Shown here one piece after another: positions 52,609 to 62,367 of a stretch of DNA of 64,000 nt; within the stretch, counting starts at the first letter, position 1, and each line of letters starts with the position of its first letter. The notes beneath the pieces are model-generated. The model was given only the letters and a program-made list of their open reading frames with translations. It was not told the DNA's origin and made no database searches. The position numbers and the translations under genes were made by a program. The stretch comes from Kiritimatiellota bacterium (GTDB taxonomy: Bacteria; Verrucomicrobiota; Kiritimatiellia; JAAZAB01). The DNA is taken from contig JAPLSY010000053.1 of the NCBI GenBank assembly GCA_026398415.1, positions 31,917-95,916 on the forward strand, read 5' to 3'.

Positions 52609-55422
52609 TTATGCGCCTGTCCCTAATAATCGCTTGGTCCTTAAATCGCCTAGTTCATATTGTCCTCTTATAAAGAACATATCCACGGATTCGAAATGCA
52701 CCCCGAAGGCGTTGTATAGGTCGCTTTCCATATCCCTGGTGATCTCGCACCATCCGCCCGGATACGTCCCTATGTCATATAAGGCGAAATTGCCACTGGT
52801 AAAAGTGCCCAGGCGCGCTTCTGCGAAATTATAGTTTAAGAAGTAATATTGTCCATTACTTGCCTTTACCCTTACATAAAAGAGCATGCAATACGGATCC
52901 TTTACCAGGTAGCTTATATATCTATTCGACCCTGGGATGTTCAGGCCGGATGAGCTTTCTATGCCAAAGGCATATGGGTTGCTGCATGTCGGCTCGGTTC
53001 TAAGCGTGTATTTATTCAATACGCTGTCATATGCATTTGTCAGAATGCCCTGCCCATCGTATTGCGTCCACCAGTAATTGGCATCCTTTAAGGGTATCTT
53101 ATCCAAATAATCGCTTAACCTTAAATTGCCTAATTCATATTGTCCTCTTATAAAGAACATATCCACGGATTCAAAATGCACCCCGAAGGCGTTGTACAGG
53201 TCTTTTTCCATGTCCCTGGTGATCTCATACCATCCGCCCGGATACGTTCCTAGGTCATATATGGCGAACTTTCCACTGGTACAAGTACCTAGATGCGCTG
53301 CTTCGAAATTATAGTTTAAGAAGTAATATTGTCCGTCACTTGCCTTTACCCTTACATAAAAGAGCATGCAATACGGATCCTTTACCTGGTAGCTTAAATA
53401 TCTTTTTGACTTTGGTGTGTTCAGACCGGACGAGCTTTTTATGCCAAAGGCATATGGGTTACCTGTTGGTTGGGATACTAATATCTCCTTTCCTAACTCA
53501 TCATCGTATTGATTAGACATAGTACCGCTTCCATCGTATTGCTCCCACCAATACAATTGCAACGGCATGTTGCCATCGGACCGCAGTTCCCACGGCTTCT
53601 GCTTAAGGACTATTAAGGTCACGCTTTCTTCAGGTATATTCAATCCGGGTATGCTAAAGCTGGGTACCCCGTCTTGCTCCTGATATTCCACCCTTTCCAA
53701 ATCCTGATGTGCCTTTGCCGCCTGAAGCTTGGTTTGATAGTTTCCCGGTGTATTTTCGAACCAATAGTAGCTGCTGGAATGTGTTCTATCTACAACGTAC
53801 CTTTCATAGGTAAATCCATTGTCAATAAATCCTTGCGGCAAATTGTTTATTGCAATATTTGCTGTCTGAGGTAGACACGGGGCAATAGGAGGCTCGATTG
53901 GCACCAATCCTGCCATAAGACTCCATTGTGTATTTACCCATGGTCTTTTAACACCACCAGGACCATTTCCTTTATTGGTATGGAAATTATATATAAGCAG
54001 GGTTATGGTGTCCTCTCCTTTAGTTGCAATCTCACCCATATACCCTTGCTGAGCATAACCCTGGGTATCTCCTGCTTCATTCACTAATACCCGCTCAACT
54101 TGTAACATGTTCAATATCTTGAAGGTATTGAAGGCCGGCGTTACAACATCATCATCAATAAATACCAAATTAAAATCTCCTCTCCCAGTACCTCTATATA
54201 CTCCATTAGTTACTCCATTATTCACCCAGTTATAGCCTGTTTTTAAAAAGGCGAACCATAGCCCGCCTATGCCGCCGTTAATATATCCGCTATTATCCGC
54301 CATTCTCGTTACCATAGCTGCCGCAAATGAGGAAAGGATCTCATTATTTTGCGCCTCACTCTCTCCCGTGGTGCTATACCACGCAGCCGGATGCCCCAAG
54401 CCCCACTCTGTGTTAATAAACGAACAATTGTCCGCAAGCATGTTATAGGGGTCATTATTATTGTGAGTTAAAATAATATCGCTGACATTTTGTACTACTA
54501 TGTCAAAGGGGATGAAATCAATATCGGGATACTGAACGCCCGGCAACCAGCCGCCAAACATATGATAATAATCCATAGCTAAGAAATCTACTGGCGTACC
54601 ATAAGTATTGGGAAATATGCCATCGGTTCCATGCGTCTGTACGTAATAGTTGTTACCAGTGGTACAATGATCAAGCCAGTAATTTTACCAATCAACATAA
54701 CATGTCGGTGATGGTGGTCCCATAGGGGCGGTCATAAATCCGCCGACCTTGATATTGTTGTCTGCCCGCGTAATCCCATGAACTGCATAATCATAGACCT
54801 TGTTTAATCGGTCCTTTGTCCATAGCGAGTTCGTGTTCCAGGCTACTTGACCGTTTATTTCATTGCCGATATTGACATAATCTACTTGATAGCCCAGGCA
54901 ATTTCCTGCGTCCGGATCATAGCCCGTGCCGGTTATGTGCTTCATTATCCTATAGATATATTCCTCCAGATAATCCAGGTTTTCATCCGCTGGCGGGTCA
55001 TCCAGCGCCTTGTGATTCGGATCAAGCAGGACTTCTGGAAAAACTGCACACGTCCACATGATCTTTATATTGTTTTCCTTGCACGCTAGAATTATATCGT
55101 CGATCTTGTCCCATTTATAACAGGCAGAGTTTGTTATATCCGATGGTTGTGTCCCGGTGAAGATCGTGTTCTGCGGATCCCACAACTTTATAAACTTAAC
55201 ACCCAATTGAGGCGCATATTTTCTTAGGGCATTCGCCGCTACTTCCGTTTGAATGTGAGAAGAAAGATAAAATTGCATGCCACATAAGAAGTCGTGATCA
55301 AAGGATTGTTGCAGAGATTGTTTTGCATCTACATCAATATTTACATCCGCTAATACGCCAGTTACAGAAAAACTCAGTAAAACCGTCGCCAGAATCAGCC
55401 GCGCATATTTTCCTGTTTTCAT
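52609..55422 (-). pseudogene. Clan GH-A glycosidase split by an in-frame TAA stop
   Basis: One frame runs from the ATG at 55422 to 52609 (937 codons), broken only by TAA at 54685-54687 (codon 246). Codons after it continue in frame with convincing protein (NYWLDHC, then MDYYHMFGGWLPG). A signal peptide and TIM barrel come first. VNIGNEING (E188) looks like the acid/base and FINTEWGLG (E339) the nucleophile of a GH39/GH30-like enzyme. Two near-identical modules of about 160 residues end the protein. The stop separates the two catalytic residues, so the truncated form (245 aa) should be inactive. A sequencing error is possible. Confidence 0.78.
52639..53560 (-). repeat. Two-copy repeat (period 480 bp) encoding C-terminal modules
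   Basis: Sequences from 52639 and from 53120 onward are nearly identical over most of the unit. The product modules contain DPYCMLFYVRVKAS, FLNYNF and YELG twice each. Confidence 0.85.
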
Positions 55423-55581
55423 TGCAATCCTCCTGTTTTATTCTACCTCAATTTTGCACCAATTTAACCTTTGGGCTTTTGTTTGAGCGCAATTAAATTT
55501 GATTGTCAGACCGCGCTTTACCTCCTTTCTGAACCGTCCCGAGCCGGCCCGCGTCCAGCTCGGACATAGGGCTCCCATAAC

Positions 55582-55642
55582 GACATATCCATTGCGATTT
55601 CTTCATAAAACGACCTTTTCTCGCATTTTTGTTTATTACCAT
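55582..55642 (-). pseudogene. Truncated second copy of the regulator gene start
   Basis: Bases 55582-55642 match the first 20 or so codons of the intact regulator (52357-52417), including TTTATGAAGAAATCGCAATG. One base is missing in the A-run near the start, which shifts the frame, and the match ends abruptly at CGTT. Confidence 0.75.
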
Positions 55643-55680
55643 AGGATACCTGTTTCCTAAAATATAGGATACCTGTCTCC
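55641..55680. promoter_or_regulatory. Two direct 17-bp operator-like repeats
   Basis: ATAGGATACCTGTTTCC (55641-55657) and ATAGGATACCTGTCTCC (55664-55680) differ at one base and are spaced 23 bp apart, just upstream of the broken regulator start and the glycosidase gene. Confidence 0.55.
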
Positions 55681-55760
55681 TTATTGCAAGCAAAATCTGA
55701 AAGAATTTTTCTCCTGCCAATCTTGCATTTTCAGCGCCGCTTGGTAAACTTTCCCGCCAT

Positions 55761-56537
55761 ATGCGTGCTCACGTAGCCATTCATCTGGAACAATGGTTTT
55801 TGGATTACGTCCGTCCTTTCATCAACGGGAACGGCGCATCGGAAGTTTTGGAGATCAAGCGGGACCATTGCCGGCGCGTGGCGGAGGACATGACCGGTAT
55901 TGCCCGCGACCTGGGCCTGGCGGAAGGCGACATCCATACCGCGCGTATTTTGGGATGGCTGCATGACGTCGGCCGGTTCCCCCAGTATGCCCAATACAAA
56001 ACTTTGCGCGATGGCCAGTCCGTGGATCATGGCAAGGCCGGTTTGGAAGTCCTGGACAGCGCCAAGGTGCTAATGATTTGCGAGCCGGCGGACAGGGAAA
56101 TAATCCGGACGGGAACGGGCTGTCATAATCGTCATACGTTGCCGGACGACATGACCGCCGACGTGCGGCGCTTTGTGCTCATGGTCCGCGACGCGGATAA
56201 GCTGGATATTATGCAGACGCTCTACCAGTTCTGGAAAAACGATGAGATCAAGTGTCACCCGGAATTGATCCTGGAACTTAACTTGGAGGGGCCGGTCAGC
56301 CCGCGTGTCCTGGCCGATATCCGTGCGCGCCGGTCCATTTCCTACGCGCACATCAAGTCCCTGGCCGATTTTTTCCTGACCCAGGTTTCGTGGGTGTATG
56401 ACCTCAATTTCCGTCCCTCGTACCAGCGGCTGGCCCAGCGCCGCCTGCTGGAGCAGGCGGCGGAAGTTTTGCCGCAGGAGACAATTGTCCAGGCCGAGGT
56501 GGCGGCGGCCGCCCAGCATGTGCGCGAACGTCTGTAA
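55761..56537 (+). CDS. HD-domain metal-dependent phosphohydrolase
   Basis: A 258-residue HD protein. H36 (KRDHCRRVAEDM), the HD pair in LGWLHDVGRF and a later D in VRDADKLDIMQ form the metal site. Members are nucleotide or phosphoester hydrolases. No membrane segment is visible. The gene stands alone at the edge of the AT-rich locus; its GC-rich codons resemble the rest of the genome. Confidence 0.82.
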   Translation: MRAHVAIHLEQWFLDYVRPFINGNGASEVLEIKRDHCRRVAEDMTGIARDLGLAEGDIHTARILGWLHDVGRFPQYAQYKTLRDGQSVDHGKAGLEVLDSAKVLMICEPADREIIRTGTGCHNRHTLPDDMTADVRRFVLMVRDADKLDIMQTLYQFWKNDEIKCHPELILELNLEGPVSPRVLADIRARRSISYAHIKSLADFFLTQVSWVYDLNFRPSYQRLAQRRLLEQAAEVLPQETIVQAEVAAAAQHVRERL

Positions 56538-56548
56538 TTACCTTAATT

Positions 56549-58732
56549 TCACTTCACTGTAACCACCACGTGAGCGTCCGAGAGCAGCTTGGCGAATTGG
56601 TCCAGTGATTTGACCACGCTGCGATAACCGGTCCCGTCCAACCGCCAGGTGAGCGTTTCGACCTGGTCCACTATTGCCTGCGTATCCGCACGCAACGCGG
56701 CCAGGCGTGAAGAAAGCTGATCGATCTCCGGCAGGGAATATTTCCTGCCAAGTGTTTCCTGCTGATCCAGCATGTAAAGTGTACGCTCGGCGTGGTTTGC
56801 GATCTTCCGCGCCGCCCAGACAAGCCAGCGGAGGCTGTAGGTATTCTGAACGCGGGAACTCAGCAAGGCGAGGCGATCCCGATACTGCTGTGCGACCTTC
56901 CATGCCTTTTTGGCGCGTGCGCGGATTTCGCGCACCTTCGCGGGTTTTGCCTGCGAGCCGTAAAGCAAGCCATCAATCAGCTTGAGCGAGTCTTCAAGCT
57001 TGTTGTTGAGGTAATAGGCAGTATTGATAATGTCATATTCCCCGATAATGTCGCGGACAAACTGGTTGTTGCGTTCGATGTCGGACTTTGCGGCGTCCAG
57101 TTCGCAATAGGCGGCGGCGATGGTCTTGGCGGTCTTGCAATCGCGCGCGCCATAGAAGATCGCGGCGAAATCGTCGGTGAACTGTTGCTTCAGGGATGCC
57201 AGCGGCCTTATCGGGTCGCCCCAGCTATACTCGGCCTGCAGAGCATAGGCATACCACGTTGTATCCCAACAGCGGAGGTCGTGCTGGGAGAACGTAGCGC
57301 ATCCTCCGCCAACAACCTTGCCCTTGTAGCCCTTGCGTTCGAACTCACAGGCTTGGTGCGCCTGGTCGGCGATGTTGTAGATGCCGCTCGTAAGCTCGTT
57401 CCAATTCCTACCCTCACTGGGATTGTCGGGGGAGAGCCCCTGAATATATGTGTTGAACGTGTAGCTCGCCGAAAGGAAGAGCACGTCGTAGCCGCGTTCG
57501 AGCAGGCTGGCCATGCCGCTGTAGCCGTGAGTGTAGGCGGCGCCCGTATTCGGACCGGCGTTCCAATACATCCAGTGCCCCATCACGACATCTGTGGGCA
57601 CCATCTCGATGTTGATCCAGCGCTTGCCGCCGTAGCCCATGTAGAACTCATCGGCCCATATCATCGGCCGGACATTCCTGCCCGCCTCCTTCGCGGCGCC
57701 ACGGACCGCCTCGGCGCAGTTTTGCATGTGCTTTGTCAGAATGTCGTTCAGCGTCTCGCCGGAGGCGATACGCTTCTTGCAGAGCGGGCAGTAACGTTCC
57801 TTCCACTGCATCCCAATCTCACTGCATCCTACACTGATGAACGGCGAGTATTTGAAAATCGAAATCAGGTCCGCATACAAGCTCTGCAGGAATTTAATGT
57901 TCTCCGGCCGGCTGGGGCAGAGCAGCCCCGGGGCGGTCGGCTCGCGATAGGGCTCGCCCTCTTTGCAGTTCCAGATCAGCTCGCTCGTTTGACTCAGCGA
58001 CATCAGGCCTGGAATGATGGTGACGTGGTAGCGGTGCGCAAGCTCGACCAGGTAGTTCCAGTCTGCAGTCGACAGGGTGTCGGAGTCGGTGCAATAGGGG
58101 AACGATTTGAGCGGCGCAAGATTGTAGATATCCATGATCAGGCAGTTCAGCTTGAATTGTGCGAGCTGCCTGATCGTCAGTTCCAAGTTTGCCCTGGTTG
58201 TGACGACCGACCCCTTTGTCTGCGACCCCTCTATGTAGTGCGCGCGCAGGCCGAACGTGGGCCAGTCCGCGATCTGCAGCCCTGGGATTGCGCGCTTCTC
58301 GCGTTGGGACTGCACGGCCAGTTGGATAAGTGTCTGGACGCCATAGAAGAGGCCCGCAGCCGCAGGTGCCGTGACCCGTGCGCCATGCTCCGCGACACAA
58401 AGACCGTAGCCTTCTGCCGATTTCTCAATGGAGACCGCCGGCGCTTCGCCCGGCTCGTTATTACCCTGCATCAAGCATAGTTCGTGTCGCCCGCCAGGCG
58501 AGAACGGGAGAAGCAAAACCGACAGGTCGATACCGTGCGTCTCGCGAAGTGCGTTCTGGAGCAGACTCGCGGCGAAGCGGTCTTCGCTGGTATTCGAGAC
58601 ATGGATGACCGCACACTTGACAGGCGTAAACCCTTTTCCGGCAAGATCAACCTGCCGAGGCTGAGGAATTGATCTTACCCCGTTTTCGCGGACACATGGA
58701 GCCAGTTTATTTGTGCGCATAGTTTGACTCAT
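56549..58732 (-). CDS. GH20-like glycoside hydrolase with altered catalytic pair
   Basis: A 727-residue protein. An N-terminal GH20b-like domain (about 15-150, VSIEKSAEGYGLCV, GLFYGVQTLIQL) precedes a TIM barrel (RAHYIEGSQT, LNCLIMDIYN) and a helical C-terminal region. GH20 enzymes carry Asp-Glu at the end of strand 4; here SVGCSEIGMQW has Ser-Glu. A metal-like CPLCKKRI lies just after. It starts at 58732 after an AGGA box. No signal peptide is visible. Confidence 0.78.
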   Translation of the reverse strand: MSQTMRTNKLAPCVRENGVRSIPQPRQVDLAGKGFTPVKCAVIHVSNTSEDRFAASLLQNALRETHGIDLSVLLLPFSPGGRHELCLMQGNNEPGEAPAVSIEKSAEGYGLCVAEHGARVTAPAAAGLFYGVQTLIQLAVQSQREKRAIPGLQIADWPTFGLRAHYIEGSQTKGSVVTTRANLELTIRQLAQFKLNCLIMDIYNLAPLKSFPYCTDSDTLSTADWNYLVELAHRYHVTIIPGLMSLSQTSELIWNCKEGEPYREPTAPGLLCPSRPENIKFLQSLYADLISIFKYSPFISVGCSEIGMQWKERYCPLCKKRIASGETLNDILTKHMQNCAEAVRGAAKEAGRNVRPMIWADEFYMGYGGKRWINIEMVPTDVVMGHWMYWNAGPNTGAAYTHGYSGMASLLERGYDVLFLSASYTFNTYIQGLSPDNPSEGRNWNELTSGIYNIADQAHQACEFERKGYKGKVVGGGCATFSQHDLRCWDTTWYAYALQAEYSWGDPIRPLASLKQQFTDDFAAIFYGARDCKTAKTIAAAYCELDAAKSDIERNNQFVRDIIGEYDIINTAYYLNNKLEDSLKLIDGLLYGSQAKPAKVREIRARAKKAWKVAQQYRDRLALLSSRVQNTYSLRWLVWAARKIANHAERTLYMLDQQETLGRKYSLPEIDQLSSRLAALRADTQAIVDQVETLTWRLDGTGYRSVVKSLDQFAKLLSDAHVVVTVK

Positions 58733-58834
58733 TGATTCCTGATTGTTAATTTGATCTTTCCTTATCGTTTGGCAAGACCGCCGTGGAATATTTTTTGCCC
58801 GGTCCAAAGCAGTTAGAGTTGGAAAATATCCGGA

Positions 58835-61015
58835 TTACGCGTTGCCCAGGATCCAGGCTTTGATGTCGGGCGGCAGGCCGCCCACTTCCACCAGCGTGCA
58901 GTCGGCGTTACCCGTTTCCGATGGGATGGTAACCGTGTCGCCGGGCCGGTGGCCCGTGACGGCCTCCCCGAATTTACAGCGCGCGGATAGAATGCCGCGG
59001 GTCTCGTCGCTATCCCATTCCCCCAGGATATAGTAAGTCTTCGTTTTTCCATCCGCCTGGCGCAGGGTTACGCAGGTGCCCGGGCCGGCCACCGTGGCGG
59101 GGAACTGTTCGAAGTCGGTGCTCTTGACGCTGGCCAGCTGGCTTTCCAGATCGGATTTCCGGCGCAGGAGAATGCCCTGCGTTTCCTTGGCCGCTTTGTA
59201 TTCGAAATTCTCGCGCAGGTCGCCGAAACTGCGGGCCACGGCAATGTCCTGGCTGTTTTTGGGAATATCCTGGTTGACGATCTTGGTCAACAGCGCCTGG
59301 CGTTCCCGATAACTGCGCAGCGAGGTCAGCCGCGCGGTGGGCGCTGGGGCGACCGCCGCCTCATCCTGCAAGGCCGCGCTCAACTCGGGATACAGCTTCA
59401 GAATGCGGGCAAGGATGGCCCCGCGGTCAATCGCCGCCCAGGCGGTCGAATTTTTCAGGCGCCGCATGAAATCGTGGCGCTGGCCGGCGTTCATGGAATC
59501 GAGGGCCGTTTTCAGCCACGGCGGCTGTTCGAACAGGGCGCGCAGTTGATGCTTAGCTTTCAGCCGCTCGCCCGTTGCATCGCGTGCTTCCAGGACGGCC
59601 AATGCTTCCATGGCCAGGTTGCCCGCCGTACCGATGCCGTTGGTTTGGGCCACGTCCACGTGCCGGCACAGCCAATAAACCATTTCACAACTGGCCCGGT
59701 TGGCGCCGATCAGTGCGCGCATGGTTTCAAGGACCTGCGGCATCTGGCCGGCGGCCTGCAGGTATTCGATCATTTCCGTCAGGGCCGAGGACGCCGTTTC
59801 CGGCAGAACGCGGAAAAATAAAGCCAATGCGCGCTCGGCGCCGATTTCGTGCACAAAAGCAAAAAATGACCGCAAGCGGCGGGCTGGCAAATCGCGCAGG
59901 GTATCGAGGAATACCGCGTCCTGCAGGAATTGCTCGGCATAGTCATTGATATTCAGGCGGTGCCAGGTAATGCCCAGTTCGCGGCCCAGCATACCGGCCT
60001 GCGCCGCCTGGCCCCAATGGAGCTTGCTCGCGCCGAGCATTACAAATGCCAGCCGGTCTTCCACCGTTTCGCGCAGTTCGTCGTTCCGCTCATCGGCGGT
60101 CAGGGCCGTTTGCATGTCCTCCACCAGCTTGAGAATATGGTTGAAATCCCGTTCCGCGCGGAGGGTTTTCAGCCAGGCGGCGTCATAACTCCTGGCCTTT
60201 TCCAGCAGGCGCAATGGGTCGGTGCGTTTAGCGGGGAATTCCACGAGCGGGTTCTGCTTGAGCTGTTTACGGGCGGCGTCCCAAAACTTCTTCCAGGCTT
60301 CGGCGCTCATCACCAGCCCGATCATTAACTCCTGGAGTTGCGCGGCGCTCATTGGCCCGAAACTGCGCAGCGCGCAGATGACAACGCTGGCCGGGTCCTT
60401 GGCCAGCCAATCGGTAAAAGCCTGGCTGTCCCGATGCCGGCGCGCCAGGAGGTGGTCGGCATCCAGCAGGTCCAGTGTTTCCGCGGCATAAGCCAGGGCC
60501 ATGCGATGGGCTTTTTTCTTTTCGAAGTTGATCACGACCTGGTGGGCGTACGCATCCAGTTCCGCCACGGTACCGAATCCCCAGGTCTTTTCGTAGCAGA
60601 GCGCCTCCGGGCGCAGCCGGCGCAGGCGACAAAAGCGTTTCAGGCATTCCGTGGCCGGCAGGTTTTTGTTGAAACCGGCATGGGGAATCAGCGCCAATGT
60701 GGCGGGGTCCTTTTGAAAAAACATAATGAGGTGTTTGGCGCAAGTCGCGGCAAACGGCGGATCCTCGGTATGCCACGCGGCCTGCAAGCCCAGCAAGGCC
60801 AACAGCGCGGCTTCGTCGCGCCGGGCGGCAAGCGCTTCGAACAGCAGGTCGGCGCCGCTTTCCGCCCGGTCCGTATGCCCGGCGGCGTGCAGTTGATTCA
60901 GGACGACGCCAAATGATTGGATTGGGATGGCCGGGTCCTGGACATTGGCCAGCAGCCATTCCTCCTGGGCTTCGATGGTTTCTCCCGGTGCGGCATTGTT
61001 GTGTGCTTCAGGCAT
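58835..61015 (-). CDS. greA: Large GreA-type transcript cleavage factor
   Basis: A 726-residue protein whose last 160 residues are a GreA: coiled-coil with RSFGDLRENFEYKAAKE (D and E at the tip as required for cleavage) and the C-terminal FKBP-like domain (GDTVTIPSE). The first 560 residues are helical, TPR-like, and lack enzyme motifs. Chlamydial GreA also has such an N-terminal extension, so this is a PVC feature. The start at 61015 has an AGGA box. Confidence 0.87.
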   Translation of the reverse strand: MPEAHNNAAPGETIEAQEEWLLANVQDPAIPIQSFGVVLNQLHAAGHTDRAESGADLLFEALAARRDEAALLALLGLQAAWHTEDPPFAATCAKHLIMFFQKDPATLALIPHAGFNKNLPATECLKRFCRLRRLRPEALCYEKTWGFGTVAELDAYAHQVVINFEKKKAHRMALAYAAETLDLLDADHLLARRHRDSQAFTDWLAKDPASVVICALRSFGPMSAAQLQELMIGLVMSAEAWKKFWDAARKQLKQNPLVEFPAKRTDPLRLLEKARSYDAAWLKTLRAERDFNHILKLVEDMQTALTADERNDELRETVEDRLAFVMLGASKLHWGQAAQAGMLGRELGITWHRLNINDYAEQFLQDAVFLDTLRDLPARRLRSFFAFVHEIGAERALALFFRVLPETASSALTEMIEYLQAAGQMPQVLETMRALIGANRASCEMVYWLCRHVDVAQTNGIGTAGNLAMEALAVLEARDATGERLKAKHQLRALFEQPPWLKTALDSMNAGQRHDFMRRLKNSTAWAAIDRGAILARILKLYPELSAALQDEAAVAPAPTARLTSLRSYRERQALLTKIVNQDIPKNSQDIAVARSFGDLRENFEYKAAKETQGILLRRKSDLESQLASVKSTDFEQFPATVAGPGTCVTLRQADGKTKTYYILGEWDSDETRGILSARCKFGEAVTGHRPGDTVTIPSETGNADCTLVEVGGLPPDIKAWILGNA

Positions 61016-61328
61016 AGGGTTCCTTGTGATTACGCAGGTTGTTTTGCAATGATGCATTCCGCCTTGGGTGCGGAGACCGAATGTGTGATTTTGGCTCGGC
61101 GGCGGTGTTCTCGCCGGACGGCGCATACACGAGTATAGCGCCGCCGGCGACGCCTGGCCGTCGCGCCAATCTAACGCATTCTGTTCCGCAGGGCTTCGCG
61201 GACTTGCCCAGCCCAAGGCGGAACGCAGTTACATCCGCCCGAGGCGGATAAAGCACCAAGTTTTTGCTTTGTCACTAGTTTAATCGGTTGGCACCATCTT
61301 TTCTGTTATTAATTCCAGGCACAGAATC
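61016..61328. other. Intergenic region with opposed inverted repeats
   Basis: A 313-bp gap between greA and hisF. GCATTCCGCCTTGGG at 61052 and an inverted partner CCCAAGGCGGAACGC at about 61214 are nearly perfect; the inner GGCGGCG/CGCCGCC pair adds a hairpin. Possibly another MITE-like repeat. No gene is seen. Confidence 0.5.
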
Positions 61329-62108
61329 TTACCATTTTTTCCGAACCGGAATATGTTTGGCCAGAAGCGCCTCCTTGATTTGCCGGATAGTGTAGGCGCC
61401 CGTATGAATCATGCCGGCAATAATGGCGGCATCCGCGCACCCGGTTGTGAATACCGCCGCCAGGTGGTCGGGGGTTCCGGCGCCGCCGGAAGCGACGACC
61501 GGGATATGGACCTGGGTGGCAATCAGCCGCGTCAGGGTCAATTCAAAACCCTGCTGGGTGCCGTCCGCATCCACCGAGTTGACGACGATTTCGCCGGCGC
61601 CCAGTTCCTCCGCGCGCCGGGCCCAGGCAAGCGCATCCAGGCCCGTGCGTTCCCGGAACCCGCGGATCGTGATTTCATAGCCGCTGGGAAAACGCGGATT
61701 GTCGGGCATTTTTACCGGGTCCATGCCCAGCACGATGCATTGCGCGCCGAAGGCCTTGGCGCCCTCGGTAATGATGGTTGGGTTTTGGACTGCCAGGGAG
61801 TTTAGCGATATTTTTTCCGCGCCGGCCGTGAGCACGCGCGCCATATCGGCGAGACCGGTAATCCCGCCGCCGACGGTGAAAGGGATGTGGATGGCGCGGG
61901 CCACGGCCGCGACCATCTCGATGTCGATGGGCCGGTGTTCGGCGGAGGCGGTGATGTCGTAGAACACCAGCTCGTCGCATCCGCCCGCGCTATAGGCCGC
62001 CGCCATCTCCACGGGGTCGCCCAGTTCCACGTTGTTTTGGAACCGGACGCCCTTGGTGACCTTGCCGCGCCGGACATCCAGGCATGGAATAATACGTTTG
62101 GTCAGCAT
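61329..62108 (-). CDS. hisF: Imidazole glycerol phosphate synthase cyclase subunit HisF
   Basis: A 259-residue HisF that makes IGP and AICAR from PRFAR with ammonia supplied by HisH. D11 in IIPCLDVRRG and a second Asp in VLGMDPVKM are the catalytic pair. VGGGI and VASGGAGTPDH mark the two phosphate sites. No other his gene is in the window, so the genes are scattered in this genome. Confidence 0.95.
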   Translation of the reverse strand: MLTKRIIPCLDVRRGKVTKGVRFQNNVELGDPVEMAAAYSAGGCDELVFYDITASAEHRPIDIEMVAAVARAIHIPFTVGGGITGLADMARVLTAGAEKISLNSLAVQNPTIITEGAKAFGAQCIVLGMDPVKMPDNPRFPSGYEITIRGFRERTGLDALAWARRAEELGAGEIVVNSVDADGTQQGFELTLTRLIATQVHIPVVASGGAGTPDHLAAVFTTGCADAAIIAGMIHTGAYTIRQIKEALLAKHIPVRKKW

Positions 62109-62367
62109 GATGTAAAAATTAACGCGCTAAATTGGGCGAAAAGCCCCGGGGCTGATTGAACGAGCCCCTGGTTGCCGGGTGGCACCCTATGATAAATACG
62201 GGTGGCGATCAAGTTTTTTGCAATATACCTTTTCGTTCGCATGGGATGTACAGCCGGCAGTATATTATGCTACTGTTCGAGGCAATTGCGCCACGGCCGA
62301 TCTTTGTTATGATCGCCGGCAGGAATAGCCGCGGTTTTATTTTTAATGCCCGTAACGAAAAAATCGT

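Larger units (their letters stand above)
52515..55502. repeat. Inverted repeats flanking the glycosidase
   Basis: The segment 52515-52574 reappears, inverted and diverged, at 55445-55502 (shared blocks CCTCAATTTTG, GCTTTTG, CGCAATT). The arms bracket the glycosidase frame. Confidence 0.65.

Noticed and set aside
54685..54687. Genome-wide stop-codon reassignment to explain the TAA
   Set aside because: All other genes end in ordinary stops including TAA, so only this site is affected.
56792..58480. Long plus-strand open frame (562 codons) opposite the GH20-like gene
   Set aside because: It is the antisense shadow of a GC-rich gene whose own frame has clear domain motifs; the shadow has none.
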